Below are positions 26,375 through 35,746 of a stretch of DNA of 64,000 nucleotides, piece after piece. Position numbers and translations under genes: made by a program. Source of the stretch: Pirellulales bacterium. GTDB taxonomy: Bacteria > Planctomycetota > Planctomycetia > Pirellulales > Lacipirellulaceae. Under the pieces are notes generated by a model. It saw nothing but the letters and a program-made list of their open reading frames with translations. It had not been told where the DNA came from and ran no database searches. The stretch lies in assembly GCA_028279215.1 (NCBI GenBank), contig JANQOF010000054.1, forward strand, positions 1-64,000, written 5' to 3'. Numbering within the stretch: the stretch's first letter is position 1; each line of letters starts with the position of its first letter.

Positions 26375-27472
26375 CTACCGCCCCACCCTAGCCCGTGAAG
26401 AGACCGGACGACAAGCGACGTCCGGATAGTCGATCACCAATCGCACCAGGCTCGTGGGCCAGTTACGTGTGAAGTCGGTTGCGGCCATCGAGCGTTCGAT
26501 TAGGCGGCGATTGGCTTCTCGGGTGTAGTTGCGAAACTCGCTCACCACGTCGCCTTCAACTGGTGTTCTGATATCGAGCACCTGGATTGGCTTGTCGGAG
26601 CCAAACTCGCAATCGGTAAGGTCGATTCGCCGGACCGCTTGGTTTTCCCGCGTGCGAAAGACCATGGCCTTGTTCTCTAAGTCGTAGGCGATCTGCCACT
26701 GGGTCGAGGGCTGTCGTACCTTGTGAATTGTCTCGAGTGCCACAAGGTGTGCGTCGTCGACTTCCGCAGGTGCCTCGGTTGCGGCTGCCGCCAGGCGTAC
26801 GAATCGGCTCAGCGACGCGCCGTCGCTGGGAATCTGCTGCTCGCCACCAAAGCCTTCAAAACCCACCAGGTGTTTGCGGCTTAGCTCGCAGGTGTTGTTT
26901 GTGATTTGCGGCTGCGGTAGGTCTTGGCCGCGGTGGGCCACCATGCGTCCGTCGAGAAACTCAATCACCGCGCAGTCGCCAGTCGCGTCGCAGACGAAGT
27001 AGTGCACCTTAGCGCCGCCGTACGGTGTGATGCGAATCTTGTTGTCGCTTGCAATCACCTCCGCCACGGTCGCGGCCGTATCAAGTTGGTACTGCACCCA
27101 TTGGGCCGTGTTGACCGATGGCCGCTCGTCGGTCGCGGGGTACTCGCTCTCGCTCAGCCATAGGATGGCAATGGCCAAACCGGACTCGTTGATGCCGTCG
27201 CACGGCAACTCGCGGCCATACTGATTGACCGTCACGCTGCCGTACTCCGAAACCCACTCGGCCGCGTTGTCGAACGACAACGCCCGCTTGGCGATTCCGG
27301 GTTGGTTCATCATTACCAACGCATTGCCAATGTGCCAATCGTAGTTGCGGGCCATCATCGGGCGACCGGCAAGCTGCAGCAAGATGGCCGAACAAGCATC
27401 GGCCCGCGGAGCGAGCGTAAACACGAGTAGCCCTGCGAGAATCGAGTACGAGACTGCTCGGTGCCGTTCCAT
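26375..27472 (-). CDS. Linear amide C-N hydrolase (choloylglycine hydrolase / penicillin V acylase family)
   Basis: 365 aa from the ATG at 27472, with GGGAG upstream; a longer in-frame start at 27553 is unlikely. A signal peptide (SYSILAGLLVFTLAPRADA) ends exactly before CSAILL, so cleavage would expose the nucleophilic Cys1 of an Ntn hydrolase. Supporting motifs: MMARNYDWHIG and CDGINESGLAIAILWLSE. It is expected in the periplasm or paryphoplasm and hydrolyses amide bonds, with substrates such as bile salts, penicillin V or acyl homoserine lactones in known relatives. The Rrf2 regulator gene begins 43 bp upstream. Confidence 0.87.
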   Translation of the reverse strand: MERHRAVSYSILAGLLVFTLAPRADACSAILLQLAGRPMMARNYDWHIGNALVMMNQPGIAKRALSFDNAAEWVSEYGSVTVNQYGRELPCDGINESGLAIAILWLSESEYPATDERPSVNTAQWVQYQLDTAATVAEVIASDNKIRITPYGGAKVHYFVCDATGDCAVIEFLDGRMVAHRGQDLPQPQITNNTCELSRKHLVGFEGFGGEQQIPSDGASLSRFVRLAAAATEAPAEVDDAHLVALETIHKVRQPSTQWQIAYDLENKAMVFRTRENQAVRRIDLTDCEFGSDKPIQVLDIRTPVEGDVVSEFRNYTREANRRLIERSMAATDFTRNWPTSLVRLVIDYPDVACRPVSSRARVGR

Positions 27473-27515
27473 TTGAAACTCCCGTCGATGGGTAATCTTC
27501 CCGCTCTTACAAGCC

Positions 27516-27941
27516 CTAAATGTACCACATCGCGTCGCGATCTCCGCCGGCACATTCGAGCAAATCCGTTAGCGATATGCTGGCAAGCCGCTCCTGTTGC
27601 GCTACCTCCGCATCGTGACAGGCAGAATAGAGCGCCCCACGAAGGCCACCTCGCGGTTCGCTGCTCACCGGTTCCGATACTCCGCCTTCGAGCGCCGCCA
27701 TCACGTCGCCAAGGCTGATTTCTTCGGGCGCTGTTGCCAGGCGATAACCGCCTGAAGCGCCTCTGGTACTATTTACGAGCCCGGCCCGCTTGAGTTCGAG
27801 CAAGATCTGCACAAGAAACCGCCATGGGATGTCATGGTCAGACGCCATCTTGCGAATCTGCACCGGCTCGCCACTCGAGTGATGCTCGGCCAGATGGAGC
27901 ATCGCAAGGCAGCCGTATTCAGTCTTTGCGCTGAGCTTCAC
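27516..27941 (-). CDS. Rrf2 family transcriptional regulator
   Basis: 141 aa. N-terminal winged HTH MKLSAKTEYGCLAMLHLAEH...QIRKMASDHDIPWRFLVQILLELKRAGLVNSTRGASGGY is diagnostic. Only isolated Cys residues are present (about 11, 107 and 130), not the usual three-Cys iron-sulfur cluster, so it is more like the CymR branch than IscR. It lies just downstream of cysH on the same strand and upstream of the Ntn hydrolase, so control of sulfur assimilation is a reasonable inference. Confidence 0.9.
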   Translation of the reverse strand: MKLSAKTEYGCLAMLHLAEHHSSGEPVQIRKMASDHDIPWRFLVQILLELKRAGLVNSTRGASGGYRLATAPEEISLGDVMAALEGGVSEPVSSEPRGGLRGALYSACHDAEVAQQERLASISLTDLLECAGGDRDAMWYI

Positions 27942-28097
27942 GGGAAGTCGCGTACCTGTTGTGTGATACTAGAGGCAAATTCATGACTGTGAGCATCGGG
28001 TGGTCGGTCGCTCAGTCCTTGAATGGAAACGACCCGAGGCTAGCGCCCTGCGGCTCAATGAACCTACAATAATGGAGGCGATCTTTCTCTTCACCAA

Positions 28098-28874
28098 TCA
28101 AATACCACTACCTTGTTGCTCGACGGAGTGGAGGCCGCATTCCGTTTTTCCGGTGCCACTCCAACGTCCGGCACGCTCGTCGGTCTCGCCATCCATCACG
28201 GCCTGGGTGCATGGCCAGCATCCGATACTCGGATAACCCTGGTCGTGCATCGGATTGTAAGGGACGTTCTCCTTGACGATTCGTGTCCAGACGTCTTTCT
28301 TGGTCGAGTTTGCCAGCGGGCTAATTTTCACAAGATTGAACTTCTTATCCCAGCCGACGATCGCCGCCTGCGCGCGATCGGCGCTTTGATCGCGGCGAAT
28401 GCCGCTCATCCAGGCCGTCCGTCCAGCGAGTCCACGATGCAGCACCCTAATCTTGCGGTCGAAGCAGCATTGATTGGGGTTCGACTTGTACAGCGCGCCG
28501 CCGTGTAGGGCTTCGTATTCAGGCACCGAGAGCTCCGGCTTGAGCATCTCGACTTCGATGCCGTACCGCTCGGCGATTCGATCACGAAGGTCAAGCGTGG
28601 CTTGGAATTGATAGCCCGTATCGAGATTGAAGACGTAAGTCTCTGGCGATACTTGGGCGAGGATCGAGAGGATCAAGCAGCCCTCGGGGCCGAACGCCGT
28701 GGCCATTGTCAGCCCGTTGCCAAACCGCTCGGCGCCCCACGCCACAATCTCATCGGGCGTGGCCGACTCGAGTCGCGCGCTGTGTTCGGCCAACTCGGCC
28801 AAGAACTCGACGGACGGCTGCTGAGCATTCTCGACGGTCGGCGTCGCTGCTGGCGTAGCAGTGGTTGGGCTCAT
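28098..28874 (-). CDS. cysH: Assimilatory (phospho)adenylyl-sulfate reductase
   Basis: 258 aa. PAPS/APS reductase with SxGxEx-like AFGPEGCLIL, the YVFNLDTGYQF motif and GIRRDQSADR. Cysteines at 136-137 (CC) and 219 and 222 (CWPC) fit a [4Fe-4S] centre, so it probably uses APS, and the catalytic Cys is in KTECGLH (246). It reduces activated sulfate to sulfite in cysteine synthesis. The N-terminal 20 residues are low-complexity. A good promoter and a dyad lie upstream. Confidence 0.93.
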   Translation of the reverse strand: MSPTTATPAATPTVENAQQPSVEFLAELAEHSARLESATPDEIVAWGAERFGNGLTMATAFGPEGCLILSILAQVSPETYVFNLDTGYQFQATLDLRDRIAERYGIEVEMLKPELSVPEYEALHGGALYKSNPNQCCFDRKIRVLHRGLAGRTAWMSGIRRDQSADRAQAAIVGWDKKFNLVKISPLANSTKKDVWTRIVKENVPYNPMHDQGYPSIGCWPCTQAVMDGETDERAGRWSGTGKTECGLHSVEQQGSGI

Positions 28875-28909
28875 AGCGCTTGGGGCCTAGGTGTTGGGTG
28901 CGTGTCGTG

Positions 28910-28926
28910 TAACACCGACAATGTTA
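28910..28926. promoter_or_regulatory. Dyad overlapping the cysH promoter
   Basis: Perfect inverted repeat TAACA-N7-TGTTA. It overlaps the -10 element and the predicted start site of cysH, as expected of a repressor operator. The Rrf2 regulator gene is downstream of cysH and is the obvious candidate binder. Confidence 0.55.
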
Positions 28927-28949
28927 TGTAAGTTGCTAAACAAAGTCAA
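28921..28949 (-). promoter_or_regulatory. Predicted promoter of cysH
   Basis: On the minus strand TTGACT (complement of 28944-28949) and TAACAT (complement of 28921-28926) are separated by exactly 17 bp. The predicted start is about 40 nt upstream of the cysH ATG. Confidence 0.75.
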
Positions 28950-29107
28950 GTATCTTTGGTTCGCATCGACCAACGGGCGAGCGATTCTGCAGCTCATATC
29001 GGTATCGCAGCCCAACTCACCGACAGCCATCTGGCTGGCAAGGCGAGTGGATTTGGCGTAAGTGTCGGCCAAAAAGAGAGTTGCGTCGCACGCCGACGAT
29101 TCGCGGC

Positions 29108-30166
29108 TCACGCGCTGGCCAGCTCTTGCCGCTTGGTGGCCATCAATTCGAGCAACGCATGCTGTGGATCGGCGAACTTCTTTACGCCTTCGGCCATCAG
29201 CGTCTGTTCGAGCTGCTGCATGTCGACCTTGGCGTCGATATCGGCTAGCACCTTGGCATCCGGCAGGCGGTCGACAGTACGGGTGAAGTCCAATCCGCTT
29301 GCCTGCACGGCCACGTTGGTGGCCGGAGGGTTGGTTTGAATGTCGCTGCCCGCGAGCGCTTCGACGTACTTCCAAGCAGGGTCTTCGGGTTTCTTACTCC
29401 CGGTGCTGGCAAAAACGATTTCCTGCGCAAGCGGTAACTGCTTCTCTGCCCAAAATGCGTGGTTGTTCGCCCAAATTCGTTTTGCGTTGACAATGCCAAC
29501 TTGTCCTTGCGCGTCGGCGGAAAGTTCGGGCACGTGCTTGTCAGTATAGACGTCGACTCGCGAGATGAAGATGCTGTAGACGCTCTTGAAGTGGTCGAGC
29601 GACGAGCGATTTCGCGCTCCGCGCCAAACCGCATCGCGGGCTTGCTCGTACTGTCGCTCGGTAAAAATAAGCGTGACGTTCAGCGGCACGCCAGCATTAG
29701 CCAGCTCTTCAAGCGAGTCGATCCCCGCTGGCGTCGCCGGTACCTTGATCATCCGGTTGCGGTGTTCGCTGCTCCATCGTTTGCCTAACTCGATGTACTG
29801 CTCGACTCGGTCGAGGTGGGGCAGGTCGACGTTTGGATCCTCCAGTAGCGGATCGAGTTCGAAGCTCACGTAGCCATCATTGCCATCGGTCGCTTGCCAC
29901 ACAGGCGCAAACACCCGCTCGGCCCCGGAGACAATGTGGTTGGTTAGCTGCCAGGCTACTCCTTCGTTGCTAGCATCGGGCGATGTAAGCAGGCCGGTGA
30001 GATGCTCGTCGAACCGGCCAGTCTTCACGAGGTCTGCGATAATAATTGGATTCGACGTAGCGCCCGTAGCGCCCAAAGCAAAGTTTTCGGCCACCAGATC
30101 GGGGTCGACCGAGTCGAGCCACAGTTTGGTGCCGCAGGCGACTAGCGATTCGAGAGGCGAAGCCAT
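29108..30166 (-). CDS. tal: Transaldolase
   Basis: 352 aa from ATG 30166, with AAGGAG just upstream (TAAGGAGAGTGTTC). Transaldolase signatures: [14 protein letters not shown] near the N-terminus, and the Schiff-base Lys in [30 protein letters not shown]. It moves a dihydroxyacetone unit in the non-oxidative pentose phosphate pathway. The C-terminal portion ([12 protein letters not shown], the helical tail) is typical of longer transaldolases. Divergent from the BBP7 gene across 318 bp. Confidence 0.92.
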   Translation of the reverse strand: MASPLESLVACGTKLWLDSVDPDLVAENFALGATGATSNPIIIADLVKTGRFDEHLTGLLTSPDASNEGVAWQLTNHIVSGAERVFAPVWQATDGNDGYVSFELDPLLEDPNVDLPHLDRVEQYIELGKRWSSEHRNRMIKVPATPAGIDSLEELANAGVPLNVTLIFTERQYEQARDAVWRGARNRSSLDHFKSVYSIFISRVDVYTDKHVPELSADAQGQVGIVNAKRIWANNHAFWAEKQLPLAQEIVFASTGSKKPEDPAWKYVEALAGSDIQTNPPATNVAVQASGLDFTRTVDRLPDAKVLADIDAKVDMQQLEQTLMAEGVKKFADPQHALLELMATKRQELASA

Positions 30167-30484
30167 GAACACTCTCCTTAGGTTAAAGATGCGAGCAACC
30201 AATTTGTTGATCTGGACCTATGCGGTTCGGCAGGTTGGGCAAGCACCGTCGAACTTAACCGTTGTGTGGGTCCTACCGATTCGAGGGATTCTATCAGTAA
30301 TTACTGTATTGTTGGTTAACAAAGGACGATGATCCACCACAGGTGGACACACTGCGCGTCCCCAGGGGGGCCTTCATGGTCGCTTTCGGCTGGAGTTTTG
30401 CCTCGGATCTCGAGGCGAATCTACCGCACGCGAGCATTGTTGGCCTAATTGAATTAGGGCACGGGACGACAGGAGAATCAATCC
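30167..30484. other. Divergent transaldolase / BBP7 intergenic region
   Basis: 318 bp with no gene. It contains two palindromes: CAGTAATTACTG (30295-30306) and, just before the BBP7 start, CCTAATTGAATTAGG (30444-30458). A TTGTTGGTTAACAA word (30310-30323) lies between them. An AGGAG ribosome binding site precedes GTG 30485. Both promoters should lie here, but the -35/-10 pairs are weak. Confidence 0.5.
30444..30458. promoter_or_regulatory. Palindrome in the BBP7 leader
   Basis: CCTAATTGAATTAGG is a perfect 15-bp palindrome around a single central base, 12 bp upstream of the ribosome binding site of the BBP7 gene. It could be an operator or a transcript hairpin. Confidence 0.4.
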
Positions 30485-31759
30485 GTGACCAGGCAAATCA
30501 CTGCGACCAACGCATCACTACTTTGTACTGTTGCCATTTGGCTCATCATGCCGCTGGCTGCTGCTCAGCAGCTTACCATGCCGCCGATGGGATTGTCCGA
30601 AGATACGACGGTGCCGATGGCTGAACCGGTTCCGGCCGGCGATGCGGAAACCTCCGTGCTTTCCGATCCGACCACGGCGCCCGACCCACTCGAATTCCAT
30701 GGGTACAGCGACCAAACCCAACTGGCCGACGTGACTGGCGACATGTGGGGCTGCCAGCCCGCACTGATGGAAAGCACGGGCACATGGTTGCGTCGCGGGT
30801 GGTGGTTCGCGGAAGTCGACGCGGTGGTGCTCAATCGCATGTGGAGGCGCGACGACATGACGCTCGCGACCGACAACTTCAACGCAGGCTTGCCATTCAA
30901 CCGCTTGCGGCTCAATCGCACCGACCCTGGAGCGGTGGGTTCGGTTCGGCTGACACTGGGGCGGTTCCTGTTCCGCGATGTTCGCAACCGCGACCATGTG
31001 TTGGAATTTACGGCCTTTGGTGGTGGTCAGGCAGGACAGGACGACAACCTGGCAAGTGGCATTGACGATCAGACTCTCTTGGTGCCTTTCGGCATCGACT
31101 TCAACAATCCGTCGTTCGATGGCGCCCAAACCATGAGCGTCGACTACGATAGTCGATTCGCCAGTTTCGAACTGAACTACCGAGTCAAGGAACGGATGCG
31201 ACGCGATCGCATGGTGCTCACACCCAGCGGCGAGTGGGTTCGCACGGCAAATAGCGGCGTCACCAAGCAATACCTTGCCGGGTTCCGGTACTTTGACCTT
31301 GAAGACGTGCTCGATTGGGGGGCGACGAACATCTCCACGTTTGGCGGCCAAGATGGCAACTACCACGTCAACACACGTAACGACATGATCGGCTTACAGA
31401 TCGGTTGCCAGCTACTGATGGAACACGACCGCTGGAATGTGGAAATTGGTGGCAAAGGCGGGCCGTTCGTCAACGCCGCCCGAGCCGACTCAGTGTTGGC
31501 CATCGAGAACCAGCCCGACAGTGGGTTTGTGAAGAACAATAGCGACACGGCGTTGGCCTTTGTTGGCGAGTTCCAATTAATCGCACGCTATCACTTGCGA
31601 CCGAACGTATCGCTTCGAGCGGGCTGGCAGATGATGTATGTAACTAGTGTTGCCCTCGCGCCAAGCCAGGTCGATTTTTCGCCCAATCCGGGGCGTTTCC
31701 CGTACACGGGTGATCCATTCTACAATGGTGGCATTTTCGGCGTGGAGACATACTGGTAG
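30485..31759 (+). CDS. BBP7-type outer-membrane beta-barrel protein
   Basis: 424 aa from GTG 30485, with AGGAG about 9 nt upstream. An N-terminal signal peptide (LLCTVAIWLIMPLAAAQQ) is followed by a domain that starts WWFAEVDAVVLNRMW, as in planctomycete BBP7 proteins, then alternating hydrophobic beta-strand-like segments with many Asn and Asp, and the terminal Tyr-Trp seen in outer-membrane barrels (GIFGVETYW). Thought to sit in the outer membrane; function unknown. Confidence 0.85.
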   Translation: MTRQITATNASLLCTVAIWLIMPLAAAQQLTMPPMGLSEDTTVPMAEPVPAGDAETSVLSDPTTAPDPLEFHGYSDQTQLADVTGDMWGCQPALMESTGTWLRRGWWFAEVDAVVLNRMWRRDDMTLATDNFNAGLPFNRLRLNRTDPGAVGSVRLTLGRFLFRDVRNRDHVLEFTAFGGGQAGQDDNLASGIDDQTLLVPFGIDFNNPSFDGAQTMSVDYDSRFASFELNYRVKERMRRDRMVLTPSGEWVRTANSGVTKQYLAGFRYFDLEDVLDWGATNISTFGGQDGNYHVNTRNDMIGLQIGCQLLMEHDRWNVEIGGKGGPFVNAARADSVLAIENQPDSGFVKNNSDTALAFVGEFQLIARYHLRPNVSLRAGWQMMYVTSVALAPSQVDFSPNPGRFPYTGDPFYNGGIFGVETYW

Positions 31760-31847
31760 GCTAATCGGGTAACTGTTGAGGTGTGCGTCCGTCGCGGAAT
31801 GAGCCGTATTCGGTTGGCCACCCGGTTTCTCACTCTAGCCTGCCGGA

Positions 31848-34800
31848 ATGGACCCACGCCCCACTTTCCTCGACCGTCGGCCGCTCGGCATTCCCAACTA
31901 CCTGGCGATTGCACTGGTTGCCGTGTTGGTAGTCGCTAGCATTCCGCGCGGCGCGCGGCGCGCGCTGGACACCAACACCAATAAGGTCGAAGACTGGCTG
32001 CCCGACAGCTACAGCGAGTCGGCCGACTTGGCGTGGTTTCGTAGCCAGTTCGGCAACGAAGCATTCGTGGTGATCAGTTGGGACGGATGCACGCTTGGCG
32101 ATACCGAGCGATTGGGCCTGCTGGCTCAGAAGCTTGCCGCCGAGCGTTTGACTCCCGAAATTGCCAAGATCGCGAAGGTGACGCCGCATTCCGATCGGCG
32201 AGTGTTCGAGAGAGTGATCTCCGGGCCGTCGATGATCGACCGGCTCACGGGCCAACCGGCGCGGCTCGAGCGTGACGAGGCCATCGAACGTCTAACGGGC
32301 GCGCTCGTCGGTCCTCCGGCCGTCGAAGGCGACGACGCCACGCGGGCCACTTGCTTAATGGCCTACCTCGGTCCACACGCGATGGTCAACAATCGCAGTA
32401 TGCGATTGGCGATCGAGCGGATTGTCGAAATTGCCGCGATCGACTGTGGAATCGACGCCGATACGCTGCACCTTTGCGGGCCGCCCGTCGACAACGTGGC
32501 GATCGACATCGAAGGCGAGAAAACGCTGAGGACGTTGGCCGCTCTATCGGGGCTGGTCGGGCTGGTGCTCGCCTACGCTTGCTTTCGTAGCGTTAGGCTA
32601 ACGGGCATCGTGCTTGTGGTTGCGGGGTTGTCAGCAGGCGCAAGCCTGGCGATGGTGTTCTACTTTGGCGCTTTCGAAGTGCTGGTCATGGGCGCACCCG
32701 CGCCCAGGCTAGGCAAGCTCGATGCCATTTTGATGTCGATGCCGGCGGTGGTGTACGTGCTTAGCCTCTCGGGCGCGATTCACCTGGTCAACTACTACCG
32801 CGACGCGGTTCAGGTTGGCGGGCGACGCGGTGCGGTCGAGCGCGCGGTTCGCATGGCACTTGTGCCGTGCGCTTTGGCTTCGCTTACCACGGCCATCGGT
32901 CTTGCATCTCTGGCGACGAGCGACATATTACCCATCGAGAAGTTCGGCGTGTTCTCCGCCATTGGAGTAATCGCTGCCTTGGCGTTGCTGTTCTCCATTG
33001 TGCCTGTCGCGCTACATCGGTTCGCGCCGTCCACCGCCACATCCGACTCCGCGCAATCGTCAGGTAACTTGCCGGGCTGGGCGCGGCGGATATCGGAGGG
33101 AATTTGCATTCACTACCGTTGGGTATTAGTCGGCGGCGGTACGTTGATGGTGTTGTTCGCGCTTGGCTTGCCTCGGATCGTGTCGTCGGTCGATCTGATC
33201 AAACTACTCCATCCCGAAGCCGATCTGGTTCAAGATTACAAATGGCTTGAGGCCCACCTGGGCAACTTGGTGCCGATGGAAGTGGTTGTGGCTGTGCCAG
33301 CGGAGCTACGCCGTGGCGTCGACGACCATCCCGAGGCAAGTGGCCAGCGTTATGCAATGACGACGTACGAGCGACTGACGCTGGCTCGGCGAGTGAGCCA
33401 GCAGCTCGAGGCGCTGGAGCCCGTCAGCCGCGCGCTTAACGCAGGCACATTCGCGCCCGCTGATATCGAAACGCGCTCGCCCTCGAATCGCCGTACGCAC
33501 GACTACATTGTCAGCGAAGCGATCGACGAGAATCGCCCCGACTTCCGCGAGTTTCTACGCTTTGAGCAAACGTCCGACGCCGGTCAGCCGCGCGAACTGT
33601 GGCGGGCAAGCGCGCGCGTCGCGGCGCTCGACGACATCGACTATGGCCAGTTTGTTACCGAACTCAAGGACGCGGTCGAGCCCGTGCTTGCCGCCTACCG
33701 CGCGCGCAACCAGTTGGTGGTGATGCTCTCGACACAAGGCAGGCAGCTTGCCGGGGCGCGCATCGCGTTTGTCGTCCTGCGCGACTTCACCAGTCAAGAC
33801 GCGCTGTTCGCCGAACTGCTTCGCGAAGCGGGCGTCGCGACTGTGGTCAATCAGCGCCGCGGAAAACTCTGGACCGTGCCGGCGGATCTTTTGAAAGAAC
33901 CCACCGACCAGGTCTTGGCTCGGATCCGCGATCAAGACCTCGTCGTGACGCTAAGTCCCGGGGTGGCCAGTCAACTTGCCGAGCAGCAGATCGAGTGCGT
34001 GGCGCTCCAGGGCGAATCGACGGGCGATGCGGACCTTTCGGCCACGTTCACTGGCGTGGTGCCGCTAGTCTATAAGACGCAACGCCAATTGCTCGTGAGC
34101 TTGCAACACAGTTTGGTCGTGGCGGCTGGTTTGATCACGATTGTCCTCGTCGTGCTGCTCCGCAGCCTCGGCGCCGGGCTCGCCACGATGATTCCAAACT
34201 TGTTTCCGATCGTAGTCGTGTTCGGCGCGCTGGGCTGGCTCGGCATCTCTGTCGATATCGGCATCATGATGACTGCCAGCGTGGCGCTCGGCGTCGCCGT
34301 GGACGATACCGTGCATTTCGTCAGTTGGTTCCGCCGCGGGCTCAGTGTCGGGCTGTCGCGATACGAGGCGGCCATCGAATCGTACGAGCGATGCGCGACC
34401 GCTATGGTGCAAACGACCGTCATCGCTGGTTTGGGACTTGCTGTGTTCGCGTTTAGCACCTTCACACCGACGCAACAGTTTGGTTACCTGATGGTCACCA
34501 TCTTAGCCGCAGCGCTCGTTGGCGACTTGATCTTGCTGCCCGCATTGCTGGTTAGCCCACTCGGCCGCCTATTCCCAGCATCCCAAAAGCTGTCTCAAGA
34601 AGTGGCTGTCGCGATTGGGAATCCCGAAGTGGAGCTAGCGCCCGCCGCCGAACCTGCTGCCGACACGCGGGTGGCGGCTACGAGCCCGCCGACGCCTGTC
34701 GAACCCGCGCCTGCTTCCAACGCACACTCGGTCGACCCGACGCAAAGCGCCGCGGAGTCGACGTCGATGCCGCCCGTTCAATCACGGACGGATAATCCGG

Positions 34801-34892
34801 TCCATTCGGTCGACCCGGAGCACGGCCAACTCACCCCAGCCAACGCTGCACTCCGCGATCGTCTTCGCGCGCTACGACGAAGCGCCGACTAA
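31848..34892 (+). CDS. MMPL/RND family membrane transporter
   Basis: 1014 aa. Two RND halves, each with an N-terminal membrane helix, a large exported loop and a bundle of five helices; conserved patterns are GLVGLVLAYACFRSVRLTGI...SLAMVFYFGAF in half 1 and GVAVDDTVHFVSWFRRGLSVGLSRYEAAIESYERC in half 2. The C-terminal 110 residues are an unusual disordered Ala/Pro/Ser-rich tail with two HSVDP copies. MMPL relatives export lipids or hydrophobic molecules by proton motive force. It is alone, with no obvious partner. Confidence 0.9.
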   Translation: MDPRPTFLDRRPLGIPNYLAIALVAVLVVASIPRGARRALDTNTNKVEDWLPDSYSESADLAWFRSQFGNEAFVVISWDGCTLGDTERLGLLAQKLAAERLTPEIAKIAKVTPHSDRRVFERVISGPSMIDRLTGQPARLERDEAIERLTGALVGPPAVEGDDATRATCLMAYLGPHAMVNNRSMRLAIERIVEIAAIDCGIDADTLHLCGPPVDNVAIDIEGEKTLRTLAALSGLVGLVLAYACFRSVRLTGIVLVVAGLSAGASLAMVFYFGAFEVLVMGAPAPRLGKLDAILMSMPAVVYVLSLSGAIHLVNYYRDAVQVGGRRGAVERAVRMALVPCALASLTTAIGLASLATSDILPIEKFGVFSAIGVIAALALLFSIVPVALHRFAPSTATSDSAQSSGNLPGWARRISEGICIHYRWVLVGGGTLMVLFALGLPRIVSSVDLIKLLHPEADLVQDYKWLEAHLGNLVPMEVVVAVPAELRRGVDDHPEASGQRYAMTTYERLTLARRVSQQLEALEPVSRALNAGTFAPADIETRSPSNRRTHDYIVSEAIDENRPDFREFLRFEQTSDAGQPRELWRASARVAALDDIDYGQFVTELKDAVEPVLAAYRARNQLVVMLSTQGRQLAGARIAFVVLRDFTSQDALFAELLREAGVATVVNQRRGKLWTVPADLLKEPTDQVLARIRDQDLVVTLSPGVASQLAEQQIECVALQGESTGDADLSATFTGVVPLVYKTQRQLLVSLQHSLVVAAGLITIVLVVLLRSLGAGLATMIPNLFPIVVVFGALGWLGISVDIGIMMTASVALGVAVDDTVHFVSWFRRGLSVGLSRYEAAIESYERCATAMVQTTVIAGLGLAVFAFSTFTPTQQFGYLMVTILAAALVGDLILLPALLVSPLGRLFPASQKLSQEVAVAIGNPEVELAPAAEPAADTRVAATSPPTPVEPAPASNAHSVDPTQSAAESTSMPPVQSRTDNPVHSVDPEHGQLTPANAALRDRLRALRRSAD

Positions 34893-34897
34893 GGCGT

Positions 34898-34990
34898 CGA
34901 AATGGGGAGGGGGAATGCCGAACGGCGAATCACTCCAACCGCTTGCGTGACATTCCCTGTTCCCTTTCCGCTTTCCCTCCTCGACAACCC
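34898..34990. repeat. Low-complexity intergenic tract before tRNA-Val
   Basis: G-rich GGGGAGGGGGAATG followed after a few dozen bases by C/T-rich GTTCCCTTTCCGCTTTCCC, partly complementary. Resembles the G-rich/C-rich intergenic tracts elsewhere in the window. Confidence 0.4.
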
Positions 34991-35067
34991 ACTGGCGGCG
35001 GATGCTCTGAATGCTATATTAGCGGATCTTGGAGTCCGCCGGCCGCGCCGGCCCGATTCCACCCCTC

Positions 35068-35141
<74 letters not shown>

Positions 35142-35227
35142 CTCTTTAAAACCTTGCCTTTTTTGGCTTGGCTCCAACCATTGAGTCGTCGATTGCACGA
35201 TTCAATGCACGAAATGGAGCCCACGCC

Positions 35228-35445
35228 GTGGCACGCCCCTCAAAGCCTTTCTTCCGTAAGCAGACCAAGACTGGTACTGCTCCATAGGTGGCGAACTGGA
35301 AGCTTTTGACCAAGCGTACGGCCAAATACCTGCTCGTGCTATCACGCCGCTCATCTCAACTGTTCAGGCATCTGTGTTGTACTGGTATGGGGCACGCTTC
35401 GACGTTCTATTTGTCCTCTATCTCGATGACTTTATCGATAGTTGA
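35228..35445 (+). pseudogene. Frameshifted N-terminal remnant of a planctomycete tyrosine integrase
   Basis: From GTG 35228 the frame reads VARPSKPFFRKQTKT and then hits a stop. Shifting frame at about 35270 continues WYCSIGGELEAFDQAYGQIPARA..., then FVLYLDDFIDS to the stop at 35443-35445. The opening MARPxKPWFRKQTKTWYxxxGG and a following LDDFxxW block are, from memory, the N-terminal SAM-like domain of planctomycete phage-type integrases. The catalytic domain is absent. Position directly after tRNA-Val supports the reading. Confidence 0.55.
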
Positions 35446-35746
35446 ATCTTTGCGAGGTCGAAGATTCGCAGGCGAGGGGCGTAACCCGTGCCACCACGCG
35501 ACGGACTTCTGAACGGTTGTCCAAAAGCACTGCTGGATAAGCCGGACAAGCCAGAAGTGGCACTCGGCGCTGGTGTGGCGGGCACACTAGACCAGAGTAG
35601 TCTATAACAAGATGATGCGACCATGCTAATCTTGCAAGCCGATGGATCCTCCCCGCCGCTGTTGGCGAATCGATTGGCCCCGTTTCGTCTGCTGAGGGGC
35701 GCCCGGGGTCATGCGAATCTGAGGTGATTCTTCGATCCTGGCCAAA
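35446..35746. other. Gene-poor stretch after the integrase remnant
   Basis: About 300 bp. Open frames here on both strands look random and do not resemble known proteins. I searched for a duplicate of the tRNA-Val 3' end from here to 41 kb and saw none. Confidence 0.4.
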
